From Pantoea ananatis LMG 2665 (GTDB lineage: Bacteria > Pseudomonadota > Gammaproteobacteria > Enterobacterales > Enterobacteriaceae), in the NCBI RefSeq assembly GCF_000710035.2, contig NZ_JMJJ01000001.1, positions 186,001 through 250,000 on the forward strand: 64,000 nt of DNA, read 5' to 3'. The notes under the pieces were generated by a model. It was not told the origin of the DNA. It worked only from the letters and a program-made list of their open reading frames with translations, and ran no database searches. This document shows, piece by piece, positions 11,777 through 20,862 of the stretch (position 1 is its first letter; every line of letters starts with the position of its first letter). The position numbers were made by a program, and so were the translations under genes.

Positions 11777-13370
11777 GGCGGCCCGGTAATTTTTCCATCA
11801 AGGTGAACAGAGACAGGCAGAGTAGCAGCAATAACAGTGCAGTAACGGCACCATCGGCACCGCGATAGGCGCCTATCTGCTGATAAAGGTAGAACGGCAG
11901 CGTGCGGAAATCGCCATTACCAAACAGCGCCACGACGCCAAAATCACCAATCGACAGCACGCAGGCAAACGCCAGCGCCTGCGCCAGCGGACGTTTCAAC
12001 GCCCGGAGTTCAATCAGCCACAGGCGGTCCCAGCCGCTGATGCCCAGTGCCCCGCAAAGGTGGGCGTAACGTTCAGCGATATCCCGCATCGGGTTTTCCA
12101 GCACTTTCAACGCGTAGGGAATCGCGATTAACGCATTGGCAAAGATCACCACGCCATCCGCGGAGTCCGGCAAGCCGGTCGTGGCGTTCAGTAGCAGGAA
12201 AAAGCCGGTTGCCAGCACGATACCGGGCATTGCCAAAATCAGCATGCCGCTGGTGTCCATGATCTGTGCGGCGAGTGTATGCTGCCGCAGGCGCAGCTCC
12301 CGGCTGCTCCACAACAGCATGGTGGTCAGGACCAGACACAGCACGCCGGCGCCGAGCGCGATACGTAACGAGGTCAACGTTGCCTGCCATAACGCCGGTT
12401 GCTGTAACGCGCCCCGAAGCCCGCCATCCAGACCATTTACGATCACCGCCAGCAGCGGTGGGAGTAGCAGCAGCAGGGCGAAAAAGATGATGGCGGCGTC
12501 GCTGACGCGGGCCAGCGTGGAATCCTGAGGATCGCGCCAGCCGTTCAGTTGCGGACTACCCGCCGGAATGGCGTTGCTGAAGCGCTGGCTGAGGAGCACC
12601 AGCACCAGGCAGCAGCTGAGCTGAATCAGCGCCAGGAGCGCCGCGCGGCCCGGATCGTAGTCATAGCTTAGCGCCTGGAAGATGGCCAGTTCGATGGTGG
12701 TCGCCTGCGGCCCGCCACCCAGCGATAGCACGGTGGCAAAACTGGCAAAACAGAGCATAAAGATTAATGCCCCGGTGGGCAGGAGCTGGCGGCGCAGCCA
12801 GGGCCATTCAAGCAGCCGGAAATGATGCCAGCCACGTATGTTCAGTTGGGCAGCAAGCTGACGCTGTTCGGCAGGAATGCTTTCCAGCGCCTGCAGCATC
12901 AGGCGCGTGGCCAGCGGCAGGTTGAAAAACACATGGGCCAGTAAAATTCCCTGAAGCCCGTAAGGCGAGAAGTGATAGTCCACGCCAAGCCAGGCGCAAA
13001 GCTGTGCCAGCCAGCCCACCCGACCATAGACGGTGAGCAGGCCGAATACGGCCACCAGCACGGGCAGAACCAGCGTCATGGCGCACAGGCGCAGCAACAC
13101 CTGACGTCCGGGAAAGCGCCGCCGATAAAGGGCTCGGGACAATGGAATGGCCGGCAGCAAGGAGAGCAGGGCGGAAAGCAGCGCCTGCTTAAACGAAAAG
13201 CCAATAACATGATGCAGATACGTATCCTGCAGGACAGACCGCCAGTTGGTCGCTGGCGCCGCCATCCACAGTGCTGTGAAGGCCAGCAGCGCCACGCTGC
13301 AGAGCAGCAGCGTGGCGAGCGAACCCGGAATCAGCCAGAAAGGGATTAACGGCTGACGGCGCGTTGCCAT
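11760..13370 (-). CDS. thiP: ThiP, permease of the thiamine/TPP ABC importer
   Basis: The protein has 536 residues, the length of E. coli ThiP. It is a fused double permease with about twelve transmembrane segments and two binding-protein-dependent transport domains; one coupling region is visible around [19 protein letters not shown] in the first half and another around [13 protein letters not shown] in the second. The ATG at 13370 lies within the end of thiB (25-bp overlap), and its own end overlaps thiQ. It works with ThiB and ThiQ under the upstream TPP riboswitch. Confidence 0.96.
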   Translation of the reverse strand: MATRRQPLIPFWLIPGSLATLLLCSVALLAFTALWMAAPATNWRSVLQDTYLHHVIGFSFKQALLSALLSLLPAIPLSRALYRRRFPGRQVLLRLCAMTLVLPVLVAVFGLLTVYGRVGWLAQLCAWLGVDYHFSPYGLQGILLAHVFFNLPLATRLMLQALESIPAEQRQLAAQLNIRGWHHFRLLEWPWLRRQLLPTGALIFMLCFASFATVLSLGGGPQATTIELAIFQALSYDYDPGRAALLALIQLSCCLVLVLLSQRFSNAIPAGSPQLNGWRDPQDSTLARVSDAAIIFFALLLLLPPLLAVIVNGLDGGLRGALQQPALWQATLTSLRIALGAGVLCLVLTTMLLWSSRELRLRQHTLAAQIMDTSGMLILAMPGIVLATGFFLLLNATTGLPDSADGVVIFANALIAIPYALKVLENPMRDIAERYAHLCGALGISGWDRLWLIELRALKRPLAQALAFACVLSIGDFGVVALFGNGDFRTLPFYLYQQIGAYRGADGAVTALLLLLLCLSLFTLMEKLPGRHADTE

Positions 13371-14332
13371 TGGCTAACCCATTGCGAACGGTGGCTGGCA
13401 ACCTCTTCCGGTGAAAACTGCAATGTTGTCTTCGGCACGCTGAGCGAGGCAAACCCGGCGGGGAGGTCAGTTTTGATCACCGGATACATCCAGTTCCCGG
13501 TAGGGATGGTGTTCTGAAAGGCTGGCGTAACCATGAATTGCATAAACTGTTCTGCCAGTTTGGGCTGCTTGCTGTTCGCCAGTCGGGCGGCCACCTCAAC
13601 CTGCAGATAGTTGCCTTCGGCGAAGGATGCCGCAGCATAGTTATCTTTTTTCTCTTCAATGATGTGATAAGCCGGTGACGTGGTATAGCTCAGCACCAGA
13701 TCGCTCTCGCCTTTAAGAAACAGGCCGTAGGCTTCACTCCAGCCTTTGGTGACCGTGACGGTTTTCTTCGCCAGCTTTTGCCAGGCCTCAGGCGCGTTGT
13801 CCCCGTAAACCTTTTGCATCCACAGCAGCAGGCCAAGGCCTGGCGTGCTGGTGCGAGGATCTTCATAAATCACGCGCCATTTCTCTGGGCTTTCGACCAG
13901 TTCTTTCAGGCTTGTGGGGGGATTTTTTAGCGTGTTTTTGTTGTACACGAATGCGAAATAACCGTAATCGAACGGCACAAAGGTGGTGTCCTTCCAGCCG
14001 CCGGGCACCTGCAGCTCACGGGTATCCACGTCGCTTTTGGCAAACAGGCCGGTTTGCTGCGCGGCCTGCAGAAGGTTGTTATCCAGGCCTAGTACCACAT
14101 CGGCCTTTGTGTTCTTGCCTTCCATACGTACACGGTTCAGCAGCGAAACACCGTCTTCCAGCGCGACAAATTTCAGCTCGCAACCGCACTGGGCTTCAAA
14201 GGCTTTTTTGACGGCCGGACCCGGCCCCCAGTCAGCGGAAAAGGCGTCGTAGGTGTAAACCGTCAGGACAGGTTTGGCCGCAAAGACCGGGGCAGAGAGT
14301 AACAGCAGCACGGGCAGGACGTTTTTTAACAC
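13346..14332 (-). CDS. thiB: ThiB, periplasmic thiamine/TPP-binding protein
   Basis: The 328-residue protein (E. coli ThiB, also called TbpA, 327) binds thiamine, TMP and TPP in the periplasm for import by ThiPQ. The start is a GTG preceded by TAGGAG. A signal peptide (MLKNVLPVLLLLSAPVFA) is followed by the mature AKPVLTVYTYDAF. Family hallmarks are GLDNNLLQAA, VPFDYGYFAFVYN, DPRTSTPGLGLLLWMQ and PTGNWMYPV. It is the first gene of the thiBPQ operon, with the riboswitch ending about 54 nt upstream of the start. Confidence 0.97.
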   Translation of the reverse strand: MLKNVLPVLLLLSAPVFAAKPVLTVYTYDAFSADWGPGPAVKKAFEAQCGCELKFVALEDGVSLLNRVRMEGKNTKADVVLGLDNNLLQAAQQTGLFAKSDVDTRELQVPGGWKDTTFVPFDYGYFAFVYNKNTLKNPPTSLKELVESPEKWRVIYEDPRTSTPGLGLLLWMQKVYGDNAPEAWQKLAKKTVTVTKGWSEAYGLFLKGESDLVLSYTTSPAYHIIEEKKDNYAAASFAEGNYLQVEVAARLANSKQPKLAEQFMQFMVTPAFQNTIPTGNWMYPVIKTDLPAGFASLSVPKTTLQFSPEEVASHRSQWVSQWQRAVSR

Positions 14333-14386
14333 TTTGCGCTCCTAGGGCGGCAGGGTTGAGTCGCAAAGGATCTGAGCAAAACAACC

Positions 14387-14476
14387 TCTCAAATCCCTAC
14401 GTCGGTATTAACCGATTCAGGTTCGACGGGTATTTCTCAGCGCCCTGACACTGTGGAAAGGGGCACCCCGTTGAGA
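14387..14476 (-). promoter_or_regulatory. TPP riboswitch (THI element) of thiBPQ
   Basis: On the minus strand the closing helix P1 is TCTCAA/TTGAGA. Inside it are the conserved GGGGTGCC, the GCTGAGA core, ACCCGT...GAACCTGA and the 3' CGTAGGGA, in the order expected of the thiamine-pyrophosphate aptamer. It lies in the thiB leader, as in E. coli, where TPP represses thiBPQ. Confidence 0.95.
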
Positions 14477-14515
14477 ACGCCACATTCTAGTCATTAAATG
14501 CGCAAGGGGAAAGGC

Positions 14516-16177
14516 TCACAGCGTAGGCGGGGCAAACCAGGCGGATTTAAAATCAAACCAGCCCAATGTATTCATCCGCACGCCGCGCATACTGCGCTGG
14601 CCCTCCAGCAGCAGCCAGTGATGAAACAGCGGATGAAGCCAGCTATTTTCCACCAGATATTTACCCCATTCAGCGAGGGAGAGCGTTTTTTCACGCCAGC
14701 GCGTGGCATCCTGCTGCCAGTTAACAGGCATACAGTGCTGCATCAACGGCGTTTCGTATAACAGGGCAAACAGGGAATATTCGAGGGGCAGGGTAAAATT
14801 GACGCTACCCAGCCAGATATCACTCTCGCCTTCGCCCTGATGCCAGCTTTCGTAACTGACTTCCCGGGTGTTCAACGTAACGCCCTGTTCTGCCAGCAAC
14901 GGACGTAAGGCATCCGTAATACTGACATGCTCAATATGCTGGTTATACCAGGTTAACGTCAGGCTCGTGAGGCCCGCCGGTTTGTCCACTGGGGTCAGAT
15001 CGCGGCGATGGTGCCAGCGGGGTAGCAGGCCGTAAGCCGGGAACCAGTAGCGCTGATAACCCCTGCCCGCATTATTGAGGAGTGCAATCGGGTTAAGCAG
15101 GTCGCTGAGCCAGCGTCGAATGTCTCGATCGGCCATTTTTTCTGAACGCTGATCGAACAGTAAATAGTAGCAACCTTCTTCAAGCCGGCTCTCTTCCTGT
15201 TTCTCATCGGCTTTTTCGCCCTGCAGGCGAACCCCTGCATAAACCAGCTCTTCACTGATCTCTGGCAGTACCCACACCGACACATCATCGATCAGCGCGC
15301 GATAGCCAAAGTAGTCGTCAAACGCTTCTATCTTCAACTGGCTGTGCTGATTACGGACGACCCGATAAGGACCTGTTCCCAAAGGTTGACGGGCAAAATC
15401 GCGAATTTCAGGCCATTCCCGTGGCAGAATCATGGCGCTGACGCTGCCCAGCAGCCAGGGCAGCCAGCTGTCGGGCTGATCCAGATAGATATCCAGGGTC
15501 CAGGGGGCCGGTGAGTCGAGCCGTTGGATATGAGAAAACAGGGGATACTGACGCAGGCGTTCCAGGCTTGCGATCACATCGGCCATGTCCAGCTCCCGGC
15601 CATGATGAAAACGAATGGCAGGACGTAAATAAAAGCGCCAGTGGAGATCGGATGTTTGCTGCCAGTGATGGGCGATATCGGCCTCGATTTCCCCCTTTTC
15701 CTCATTTATGCGCGTCAGGCCGCTAAAGATCTGGCGGGCAATATGGGTTTCCGAACGGCGCAGGGGCGAACCGGGTAACAGATTCAGCAGAGGGCGATAA
15801 TAGAGGACGCGCAAAATATGTTTGCCCTGGCGGAAGCTCCGCCCCAGGTGGGCGCTGATCATCTGTCTGACCTGATCTTTATCCCCCACCAGCTGGACTA
15901 ACTGATCGATACGATCCTGCTCCAGAAGATCTTCGGCACGCTGCTGCTGGAGCGCCAGCCCGGTGTAGCAGAAGGTCATCAGGGAACGTTTGCCCCGTCC
16001 GGCTTCGGCCTGCCAGGTGAGCCAGCCAGCCGCTTGCATTCTGTTGAGCAGGTTTCGCATATGGCGACGCGAACAGTGCAGCAAATCAGCCAGTTCGCCC
16101 AGGGTTGTTTCCTGTGGTTGTCCCTGGCAATTTTGCCACAGACGAATGAACTGCTGCTTCAGACGTGATGACGACAT
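14516..16177 (-). CDS. sgrR: SgrR, transcriptional activator of the sugar-phosphate stress response
   Basis: In E. coli SgrR senses glucose-phosphate stress and activates the divergent small RNA gene sgrS. The Met at 16177 ([10 protein letters not shown]) matches the E. coli N-terminus (MPSARLQQQF) and gives 553 residues (E. coli 551); the frame stays open upstream but that part is unrelated. Residues 1 to about 110 form the SgrR winged helix-turn-helix ([19 protein letters not shown]). The rest is a solute-binding-protein family 5 domain ([22 protein letters not shown]). It ends with [18 protein letters not shown], nearly identical to E. coli. It is divergent from the sgrS/setA side. Confidence 0.95.
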   Translation of the reverse strand: MSSSRLKQQFIRLWQNCQGQPQETTLGELADLLHCSRRHMRNLLNRMQAAGWLTWQAEAGRGKRSLMTFCYTGLALQQQRAEDLLEQDRIDQLVQLVGDKDQVRQMISAHLGRSFRQGKHILRVLYYRPLLNLLPGSPLRRSETHIARQIFSGLTRINEEKGEIEADIAHHWQQTSDLHWRFYLRPAIRFHHGRELDMADVIASLERLRQYPLFSHIQRLDSPAPWTLDIYLDQPDSWLPWLLGSVSAMILPREWPEIRDFARQPLGTGPYRVVRNQHSQLKIEAFDDYFGYRALIDDVSVWVLPEISEELVYAGVRLQGEKADEKQEESRLEEGCYYLLFDQRSEKMADRDIRRWLSDLLNPIALLNNAGRGYQRYWFPAYGLLPRWHHRRDLTPVDKPAGLTSLTLTWYNQHIEHVSITDALRPLLAEQGVTLNTREVSYESWHQGEGESDIWLGSVNFTLPLEYSLFALLYETPLMQHCMPVNWQQDATRWREKTLSLAEWGKYLVENSWLHPLFHHWLLLEGQRSMRGVRMNTLGWFDFKSAWFAPPTL

Positions 16178-16249
16178 AAAAGAGGAACTCCCTGATAAAG
16201 GTGCTCTGTTTTTCTTACCCCATTTTAGAGGCAATCTTTCCTGTATTGG

Positions 16250-16366
16250 AAGAGCGGGAGGCATTCAGTAATGAATGGCGCTCTGACATGGACTGGCAGC
16301 GATGTCTGTCCCTTCTGAGTAGTGTGTTACGATTTCGCCAGCAGGGTTATTCTGCTGGTTTTTTTT
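16250..16366 (+). ncRNA. sgrS: SgrS-like small RNA (5' end uncertain)
   Basis: In E. coli this slot between sgrR and setA encodes SgrS, an Hfq-binding RNA that base-pairs with ptsG mRNA. Here the 3' end is clear: an intrinsic terminator CCAGCAG-loop-CTGCTGG followed by eight T residues ends at 16366. Its stem sequence is the same as that of E. coli SgrS. Just before it is CTGAGTAGTGTG, resembling the E. coli ptsG-pairing stretch CTGAGTATTGG. The 5' end given is a guess, as I could not fix a promoter. I find no reading frame resembling the 43-residue SgrT; sgrT is known to be missing from some enteric SgrS homologues. Confidence 0.65.
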
Positions 16367-16432
16367 ACGTTGTAGGTTTGGGTCGGGGTTCCATTGTTCC
16401 CGTTTCTCCCGTTGTTCTGTCAGGGATAAGGC

Positions 16433-17611
16433 ATGAAATCTTTGTTATCGTTCTCGCGCCGTTTCAATCCGGTCTTTTTGGCTTTTATGGTGACAGCCTT
16501 TATCCTCGGCGTGGCCGGTGCGCTGCAGGCGCCGACGCTGAGCCTGTTTTTATCGCGAGAAGTACAGGTGCCACCGCTGTGGGTCGGGCTGTTTTTTACC
16601 ATCAATGCCATCGCCGGCATTGTGGTCAGCATGATGATCGCAAAGCGCTCCGACAGCGTTGGCGATCGGCGGAATATCATCTTAGTGTGCTGTATCCTTG
16701 CCCTGGCAAACGCCATACTGTTCGCGTTTACCCGCCATTACCTGACGCTGATAACGCTGGGCGTGCTGTTATCGTCGCTGGCGAACGTCGCCATGCCGCA
16801 GCTCTTTGCGCTGGCGCGAGAATATGCCGACAGTTCCTCGCGCGAAGTGGTGATGTTCAGTTCCATTATGCGCGCTCAGGTGTCGCTGGCGTGGGTGATT
16901 GGGCCACCGCTGTCGTTTGCGCTGGCGCTGAATTTTGGTTTCGTTACGCTGTTCAGCGTGGCGGCCGGCTTGTTTTTTCTCTGTTTCCTGCTGATCTGGT
17001 TTACCGTGCCCTCGGTGCCGCGCGCGGCTTCCCTGATGCAGTCGGGCGGGATCCCCCTGAGCGGCTGGCGGATTCGTGACGTGCGCATTTTGTTTGCCGC
17101 ATCAACGCTGATGTGGACCTGTAACACCATGTACATTATCGATATGCCGCTGTGGATCAGCAACGATCTGGGCCTGCCCGAAAAGCTTGCCGGTCTCTTA
17201 ATGGGCACGGCCGCCGGGTTGGAAATCCCGGTCATGATCCTGGCCGGTTTCTATGCCAAACGTTGGGGTAAGCGAAAGATGATGGTGGGCGCGGTGGCCT
17301 CCGCCGTTGTGTTTTACAGCGGCCTGATTCTGTTTCACAGCCACCTGGCGCTGCTGGTCCTGCAGGTGTTCAACGCCCTGTTTATCGGCGTTGTTGCGGG
17401 CATTGGAATGTTGTGGTTTCAGGATCTGATGCCGGGGCGGGCGGGCGCAGCCACAACCCTGTTTACCAACAGCATTTCGACCGGCATTATTTTGGCGGGG
17501 TTATTTCAGGGCATACTGGTTGAACATTTTGGTCACGGCAGCGTTTACTGGGTGATTGCCGCGATTGCTTTACTGACGCTGGGAATGATACGCAACGTTA
17601 AAGACGTTTAA
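16433..17611 (+). CDS. setA: SetA, MFS sugar efflux transporter
   Basis: The 392-residue protein has the same length as E. coli SetA and about twelve membrane segments. SetA exports glucose analogues and lactose; in E. coli it is co-transcribed with sgrS and helps recovery from sugar-phosphate stress. Conserved stretches include GVAGALQAPTLSLFLSRE, AKRSDSVGDRR, PQLFALAREYAD and WFQDLMPGRAGAATTLFTN. It begins 66 bp after the SgrS terminator with a GGGATAAGGC leader, and ends in tandem TAA stops. In E. coli leuD is the next gene, whereas here the accessory block intervenes. Confidence 0.95.
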   Translation: MKSLLSFSRRFNPVFLAFMVTAFILGVAGALQAPTLSLFLSREVQVPPLWVGLFFTINAIAGIVVSMMIAKRSDSVGDRRNIILVCCILALANAILFAFTRHYLTLITLGVLLSSLANVAMPQLFALAREYADSSSREVVMFSSIMRAQVSLAWVIGPPLSFALALNFGFVTLFSVAAGLFFLCFLLIWFTVPSVPRAASLMQSGGIPLSGWRIRDVRILFAASTLMWTCNTMYIIDMPLWISNDLGLPEKLAGLLMGTAAGLEIPVMILAGFYAKRWGKRKMMVGAVASAVVFYSGLILFHSHLALLVLQVFNALFIGVVAGIGMLWFQDLMPGRAGAATTLFTNSISTGIILAGLFQGILVEHFGHGSVYWVIAAIALLTLGMIRNVKDV

Positions 17612-17614
17612 TAA

Positions 17615-17653
17615 GCACGTTCCCCCGGCATAACAGTGCCGGGGGAACGGTGC
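17615..17653. terminator. Bidirectional terminator between setA and the MFS gene
   Basis: GTTCCCCCGGCA and TGCCGGGGGAAC form a perfect 12-bp stem with a 6-nt loop (17619-17648), extended by GCAC/GTGC after a single bulged base. It separates the setA stop from the convergent transporter stop. U-tracts are weak on both sides. Confidence 0.7.
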
Positions 17654-17654
17654 T

Positions 17655-18962
17655 TTAGAGCACAATCCGCTTAATATCGCCAATGATAAAGATATAGGCG
17701 ACTAAGCCAATCACCGCAGTGATACCGATATACACGAGCGCATAAAAAAAGCTGCTTGTCATTGAAATGATAATGCCGATAATCAGGGGCGCTAAAATCG
17801 AAGCCATATTGGCGCAAAAGTTAAATATACCACCAGTGAGTCCTGCCATAGAAGCCGGGGCAATATCTGCGATTATTGTCCAGCCCAGACCGACCATGCC
17901 TTGTCCAAAAAAGGCAATGGACATAACGATGATAACGGCGCTGTCTGAACTCATCCAGTTAGCCGCAATAATCGTGCCGGAAAGCACCAGGCCGCTAATA
18001 ACCGGAAGTTTTCGGCTCACATTAATAGATCCTGTTGCATTCAACAGTTTATCTGAGAGCCACCCGCCAAAAATAACGCCTACAGCGGCAGCCATAAATG
18101 GCCATACAGAGAAAAAGCCCACCTGAAGCCATTCCAGTTGCCGTTCTTTCGCTAAATAGGTGGGAAACCATGTCAGAAAAAACACCAGGGTCGTATTTCC
18201 AGCGAATTGTCCGAGACTGGCACCAATAATTTGCCGGCAGCAGAGTAAACGTTTGGCATCGGGCCAATTAAAGGGCGCGTTTTTTAATGTTTCAATGGGT
18301 TCATTATTGATAATGTAATCAATTTCTTCCTGATTGGCTTTTTGGGATGCTTCAGGCTCATGGTAAAGTCGCCACCAAATAAACGTGAACAGAATACCGG
18401 CTCCGCCGGTAATAAAAAAAAGGCTGCGCCAGCCGTGATACTCCAGAATGAGATAGAGTAAGGGCGAGAAAGCCGCCAGACCAATATATTCCCCGACAGT
18501 ATAGGTTGCGGTGGCGCGGGCACGTTCATGACGCGGGAACCATTTTGCCACTACGCGACTGTTAACCGGAAAACAGGGTGCTTCGCTCAATCCCAGCCCC
18601 AGTCTCAGTAAGATCAAAGACTTGAGCCCAAGAGTAAATGTTTGCAGTAGAGTGAAAATCGACCACAACAGCACGGAAAGGGCGTAGGTCAGTTTGTTAC
18701 CAAAGCGATCTAAAAACATCCCTCCGGGGATTTGTGCCAGCGTATACGTCCAGGCGAAGGCAGAAAAAGCCACGCCCATCATAGCGGGATCGATTTCAAG
18801 TTCGCGGGTGATTTTTGGCGCAACGATGCCTAAAATTGTCCGATCAAGATAGTTAATCATTGTGCCAGCGGATATTAATAGCAGAATGATTATTCTGACT
18901 TTCGTGGGTTTATTTTTCGGCGTGCGCCTGCCAGCGTGTTCCTCATTGTATAACTTTTCCAT
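17655..18962 (-). CDS. MFS transporter, anion:cation symporter (ACS) family, organic acid type
   Basis: The 435-residue protein has about twelve membrane segments. The ACS-family signatures are clear: INYLDRTILG in the first helix and EAPCFPVNSRVVAKWFP with ERARA in the loop before helix 5. The family imports organic anions such as hexuronates, glucarate, galactonate or phthalate; the exact substrate cannot be read from the sequence. The divergent LysR gene and the quinate/shikimate enzymes next door suggest quinate, shikimate or a related plant acid. The ATG at 18962 has AGGGA 8 nt upstream. The gene and its leader are visibly more AT-rich than setA, consistent with acquired DNA. It is absent from the corresponding E. 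coli position. Confidence 0.85.
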   Translation of the reverse strand: MEKLYNEEHAGRRTPKNKPTKVRIIILLLISAGTMINYLDRTILGIVAPKITRELEIDPAMMGVAFSAFAWTYTLAQIPGGMFLDRFGNKLTYALSVLLWSIFTLLQTFTLGLKSLILLRLGLGLSEAPCFPVNSRVVAKWFPRHERARATATYTVGEYIGLAAFSPLLYLILEYHGWRSLFFITGGAGILFTFIWWRLYHEPEASQKANQEEIDYIINNEPIETLKNAPFNWPDAKRLLCCRQIIGASLGQFAGNTTLVFFLTWFPTYLAKERQLEWLQVGFFSVWPFMAAAVGVIFGGWLSDKLLNATGSINVSRKLPVISGLVLSGTIIAANWMSSDSAVIIVMSIAFFGQGMVGLGWTIIADIAPASMAGLTGGIFNFCANMASILAPLIIGIIISMTSSFFYALVYIGITAVIGLVAYIFIIGDIKRIVL

Positions 18963-18982
18963 GATGTATCCCTGAAGTTTAA

Positions 18983-19019
18983 ACTATTTTTTGATGTTTT
19001 TTTTACATTGAAAAATAGT
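18983..19019. promoter_or_regulatory. Inverted repeat in the MFS/LysR divergent intergenic region
   Basis: Perfect 9-bp arms ACTATTTTT (18983-18991) and AAAAATAGT (19011-19019) flank an inner ATGT...ACAT repeat. It lies about 20 bp upstream of the transporter start codon in the 192-bp AT-rich gap shared with the LysR gene. It is a candidate LysR operator, or an RNA hairpin in the transporter leader. No binding data can be inferred. Confidence 0.4.
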
Positions 19020-19154
19020 CTGATATTGCTAATTTTTTTGTTTCTTTATAGCATTTTTTAAGCGTCATTAATTTTGACCTGAGTACATAATTAGTCCTTT
19101 TAACGGTGATAAAGTAGCGATAGCAGATTTACTTTTCATTCAAAGGCAAATGCC

Positions 19155-20123
19155 ATGAACCTCAAGCAACTTTATTATTTTAAACGCCTGTCAGAAACGG
19201 AGCATTACACGGAAGCGGCATCCAGTCTTTTTATCACCCAGCCCTCGCTTAGCCATGCTATCGCTGAGTTAGAAAAGGAGTTAGGCGTTTCACTCTTTTT
19301 CCGTCAGGGCAGAAATGTAAGGATTAGTGAAAGTGGGAAATGTTTTTTACCCTATGTTGAGACAGCACTGTCGGCACTGGAAAATGGCAGGGAGAGGCTA
19401 AAAAACAATCACCTTCTGTGCCGGGAAAATATCCGAATTGGGTTTATCTATACAATGGGGGAATATGTTATTCCGCAAATTATCAACAATTACTCCCAAC
19501 ACTTTCGTCATAATGATGTGACATTCTCTTTTAAACAGGGGACGTCAGTTGCGTTGTTGCAGTCACTCAAAGCGGATAAGGTTGATATGGTCATCTGTTC
19601 GCGGATTGGCGACGATCCTGATATTGAATTTATCCCGGTTATTGAACAAGAATTAGTGGTAGTGACAGCGAAAGATCATCCGTTAGCGCGTCTTCACGAA
19701 AGCGACGTTGATTTAGCGGAAACCATCCATTATCCCTATGTCTATTTTTCAGAAAGTAGTGGGCTACGTCCGTTTATTGACGACATCTTTCACCAGCAAA
19801 CGCTGTCACCGGATATTGCCTGTTATGTGGAAGAGGATTTAGCAATGGCTGGGTTGGTCAGTATCGGCTATGGTATTGCCATCATGCCAAGAATTGCGGC
19901 GCTCACGCACTACAATCTCCATATCCTGACGATCAAAAATTTGCTTCCACCGCGTTATATTTGTCTGGCGACAATTAAAACAAAAATGCTTTCACCGGCG
20001 GCGCTGAGGCTAAAAAACTTTATTATTACGCACAGTGATGTCGCCAGGAAACATGCCCAAAGCGCGGCTTTGGGCATGTCCGCCGCTAGGAAAGCGTCTC
20101 CATCATCTCCCGCAGTTGTGTAA
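19155..20123 (+). CDS. LysR-family transcriptional regulator
   Basis: The 322-residue LysR-type regulator has an N-terminal winged helix-turn-helix (residues 1-60; HYTEAASSLFITQPSLSHAI, then LGVSLFFRQGR). A linker helix and a periplasmic-binding-protein-like effector domain follow (IRIGFIYTMGEYVIP through GYGIAIMPRIAALTHY). It is divergent from the ACS transporter and convergent with aroD, so it most likely controls the transporter and perhaps the enzyme operon, with a quinate/shikimate-type ligand as the obvious guess. Its last 25 or so codons run through a perfect hairpin and end 38 bp inside aroD on the other strand. That makes it slightly longer than the roughly 300-residue norm. Confidence 0.88.
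   Translation: MNLKQLYYFKRLSETEHYTEAASSLFITQPSLSHAIAELEKELGVSLFFRQGRNVRISESGKCFLPYVETALSALENGRERLKNNHLLCRENIRIGFIYTMGEYVIPQIINNYSQHFRHNDVTFSFKQGTSVALLQSLKADKVDMVICSRIGDDPDIEFIPVIEQELVVVTAKDHPLARLHESDVDLAETIHYPYVYFSESSGLRPFIDDIFHQQTLSPDIACYVEEDLAMAGLVSIGYGIAIMPRIAALTHYNLHILTIKNLLPPRYICLATIKTKMLSPAALRLKNFIITHSDVARKHAQSAALGMSAARKASPSSPAVV
20051..20079. terminator. Perfect 13-bp hairpin at the lysR/aroD convergent junction
   Basis: ACATGCCCAAAGC, loop GCG, GCTTTGGGCATGT: a perfect 13-bp stem, 7 bp beyond the aroD stop and inside the last codons of the LysR gene. It is a probable terminator for the aroD operon on the minus strand, although the following sequence is only TTTCC rather than a full U-tract. 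Confidence 0.55.
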
Positions 20124-20841
20124 CGGCGATTTGCCCTGGTGCCGAGGACTGGCCCAGGGTGCCAAACGTCATTGCGGAACCGAACAGGCGTCCGGTGACC
20201 CGACTGACTCCGCCCATTTTTCCCATCGACATCGTGATAAGCGGCCGCGTTGCGTAGTGCTCTTTCATTAACAGGGTCGCAGACAGCAGCGTCAGCACAT
20301 CCTGAGGTGTTTGAGGCATTACGGCAATCTTGGGCAGGTCTGCACCTAAATCCTGCATGCGACGTAACCGGTAAATGATCTCTTCCTTCGCGGGCGTTTG
20401 GTGAAAGTCATGATTACTCATAATGACCTTAACACCTGCGTTATGCGCCTCGCTTACCAGCGAACGGATGCGTGACTCATCGTTAAACAACTCAATATCA
20501 ATCACATCAGCCAGCCCGCTTAAGGCGGCCGCGCGGTTGAGCGCGAAGTATTGGTCATCACTGATGTCCATTTCGCCACCTTCTTTTTTACTGCGGAAGG
20601 TAAAGAGCAGCGGCGTTTCCCCAAGTTGCTGACGAATGTCGGCCAGCGCCAGCAAGACTTGCTTCTCGTCTTTACCCTCGATGAAGTGGTCGACGCGCCA
20701 TTCGATAATGTCTGCCTGTGCGGAAGTCAGTAACTGTGCTCTGGCCTGAAGCTCCTCGCGAGTGCGGCCTGTCAAGGGCACACAAAGCCGCGTTTGCCCT
20801 GCCTGAAAGACGATTTTTTTAACCCTAACCGTTTGAGTCAT
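20086..20841 (-). CDS. aroD: Type I 3-dehydroquinate dehydratase (AroD)
   Basis: This enzyme interconverts 3-dehydroquinate and 3-dehydroshikimate through a Schiff base. The 251-residue protein resembles E. coli AroD (252) in length and motifs: IIEWRVDHF, LLFTFRSKKEGGE, MSNHDFHQTP with the catalytic His, LPKIAVMP with the Schiff-base Lys, and SAPGQIAV. I prefer the second of two near Met codons (20841) because AGGA is 6 nt before it. It is the last gene of a four-gene minus-strand operon, 21 bp after the YdiN-like gene. Beside a quinate/shikimate dehydrogenase it is more likely catabolic than housekeeping, but whether another dehydroquinase exists in the genome cannot be seen here. Confidence 0.92.
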   Translation of the reverse strand: MTQTVRVKKIVFQAGQTRLCVPLTGRTREELQARAQLLTSAQADIIEWRVDHFIEGKDEKQVLLALADIRQQLGETPLLFTFRSKKEGGEMDISDDQYFALNRAAALSGLADVIDIELFNDESRIRSLVSEAHNAGVKVIMSNHDFHQTPAKEEIIYRLRRMQDLGADLPKIAVMPQTPQDVLTLLSATLLMKEHYATRPLITMSMGKMGGVSRVTGRLFGSAMTFGTLGQSSAPGQIAVTQLREMMETLS

Positions 20842-20862
20842 AGTCATTCCTGTTTTAACTGT

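Noticed and set aside
12972-13349. 125-codon plus-strand frame antisense to thiP
   Set aside because: Product rich in Gln, Gly and His, as expected from the complement of a hydrophobic coding region.
16201-17079. 292-codon plus-strand frame overlapping sgrS and the first part of setA
   Set aside because: It is setA read in another frame after crossing the SgrS terminator; the translation is Arg/Gly/Ala-rich with no domain and no resemblance to SgrT.
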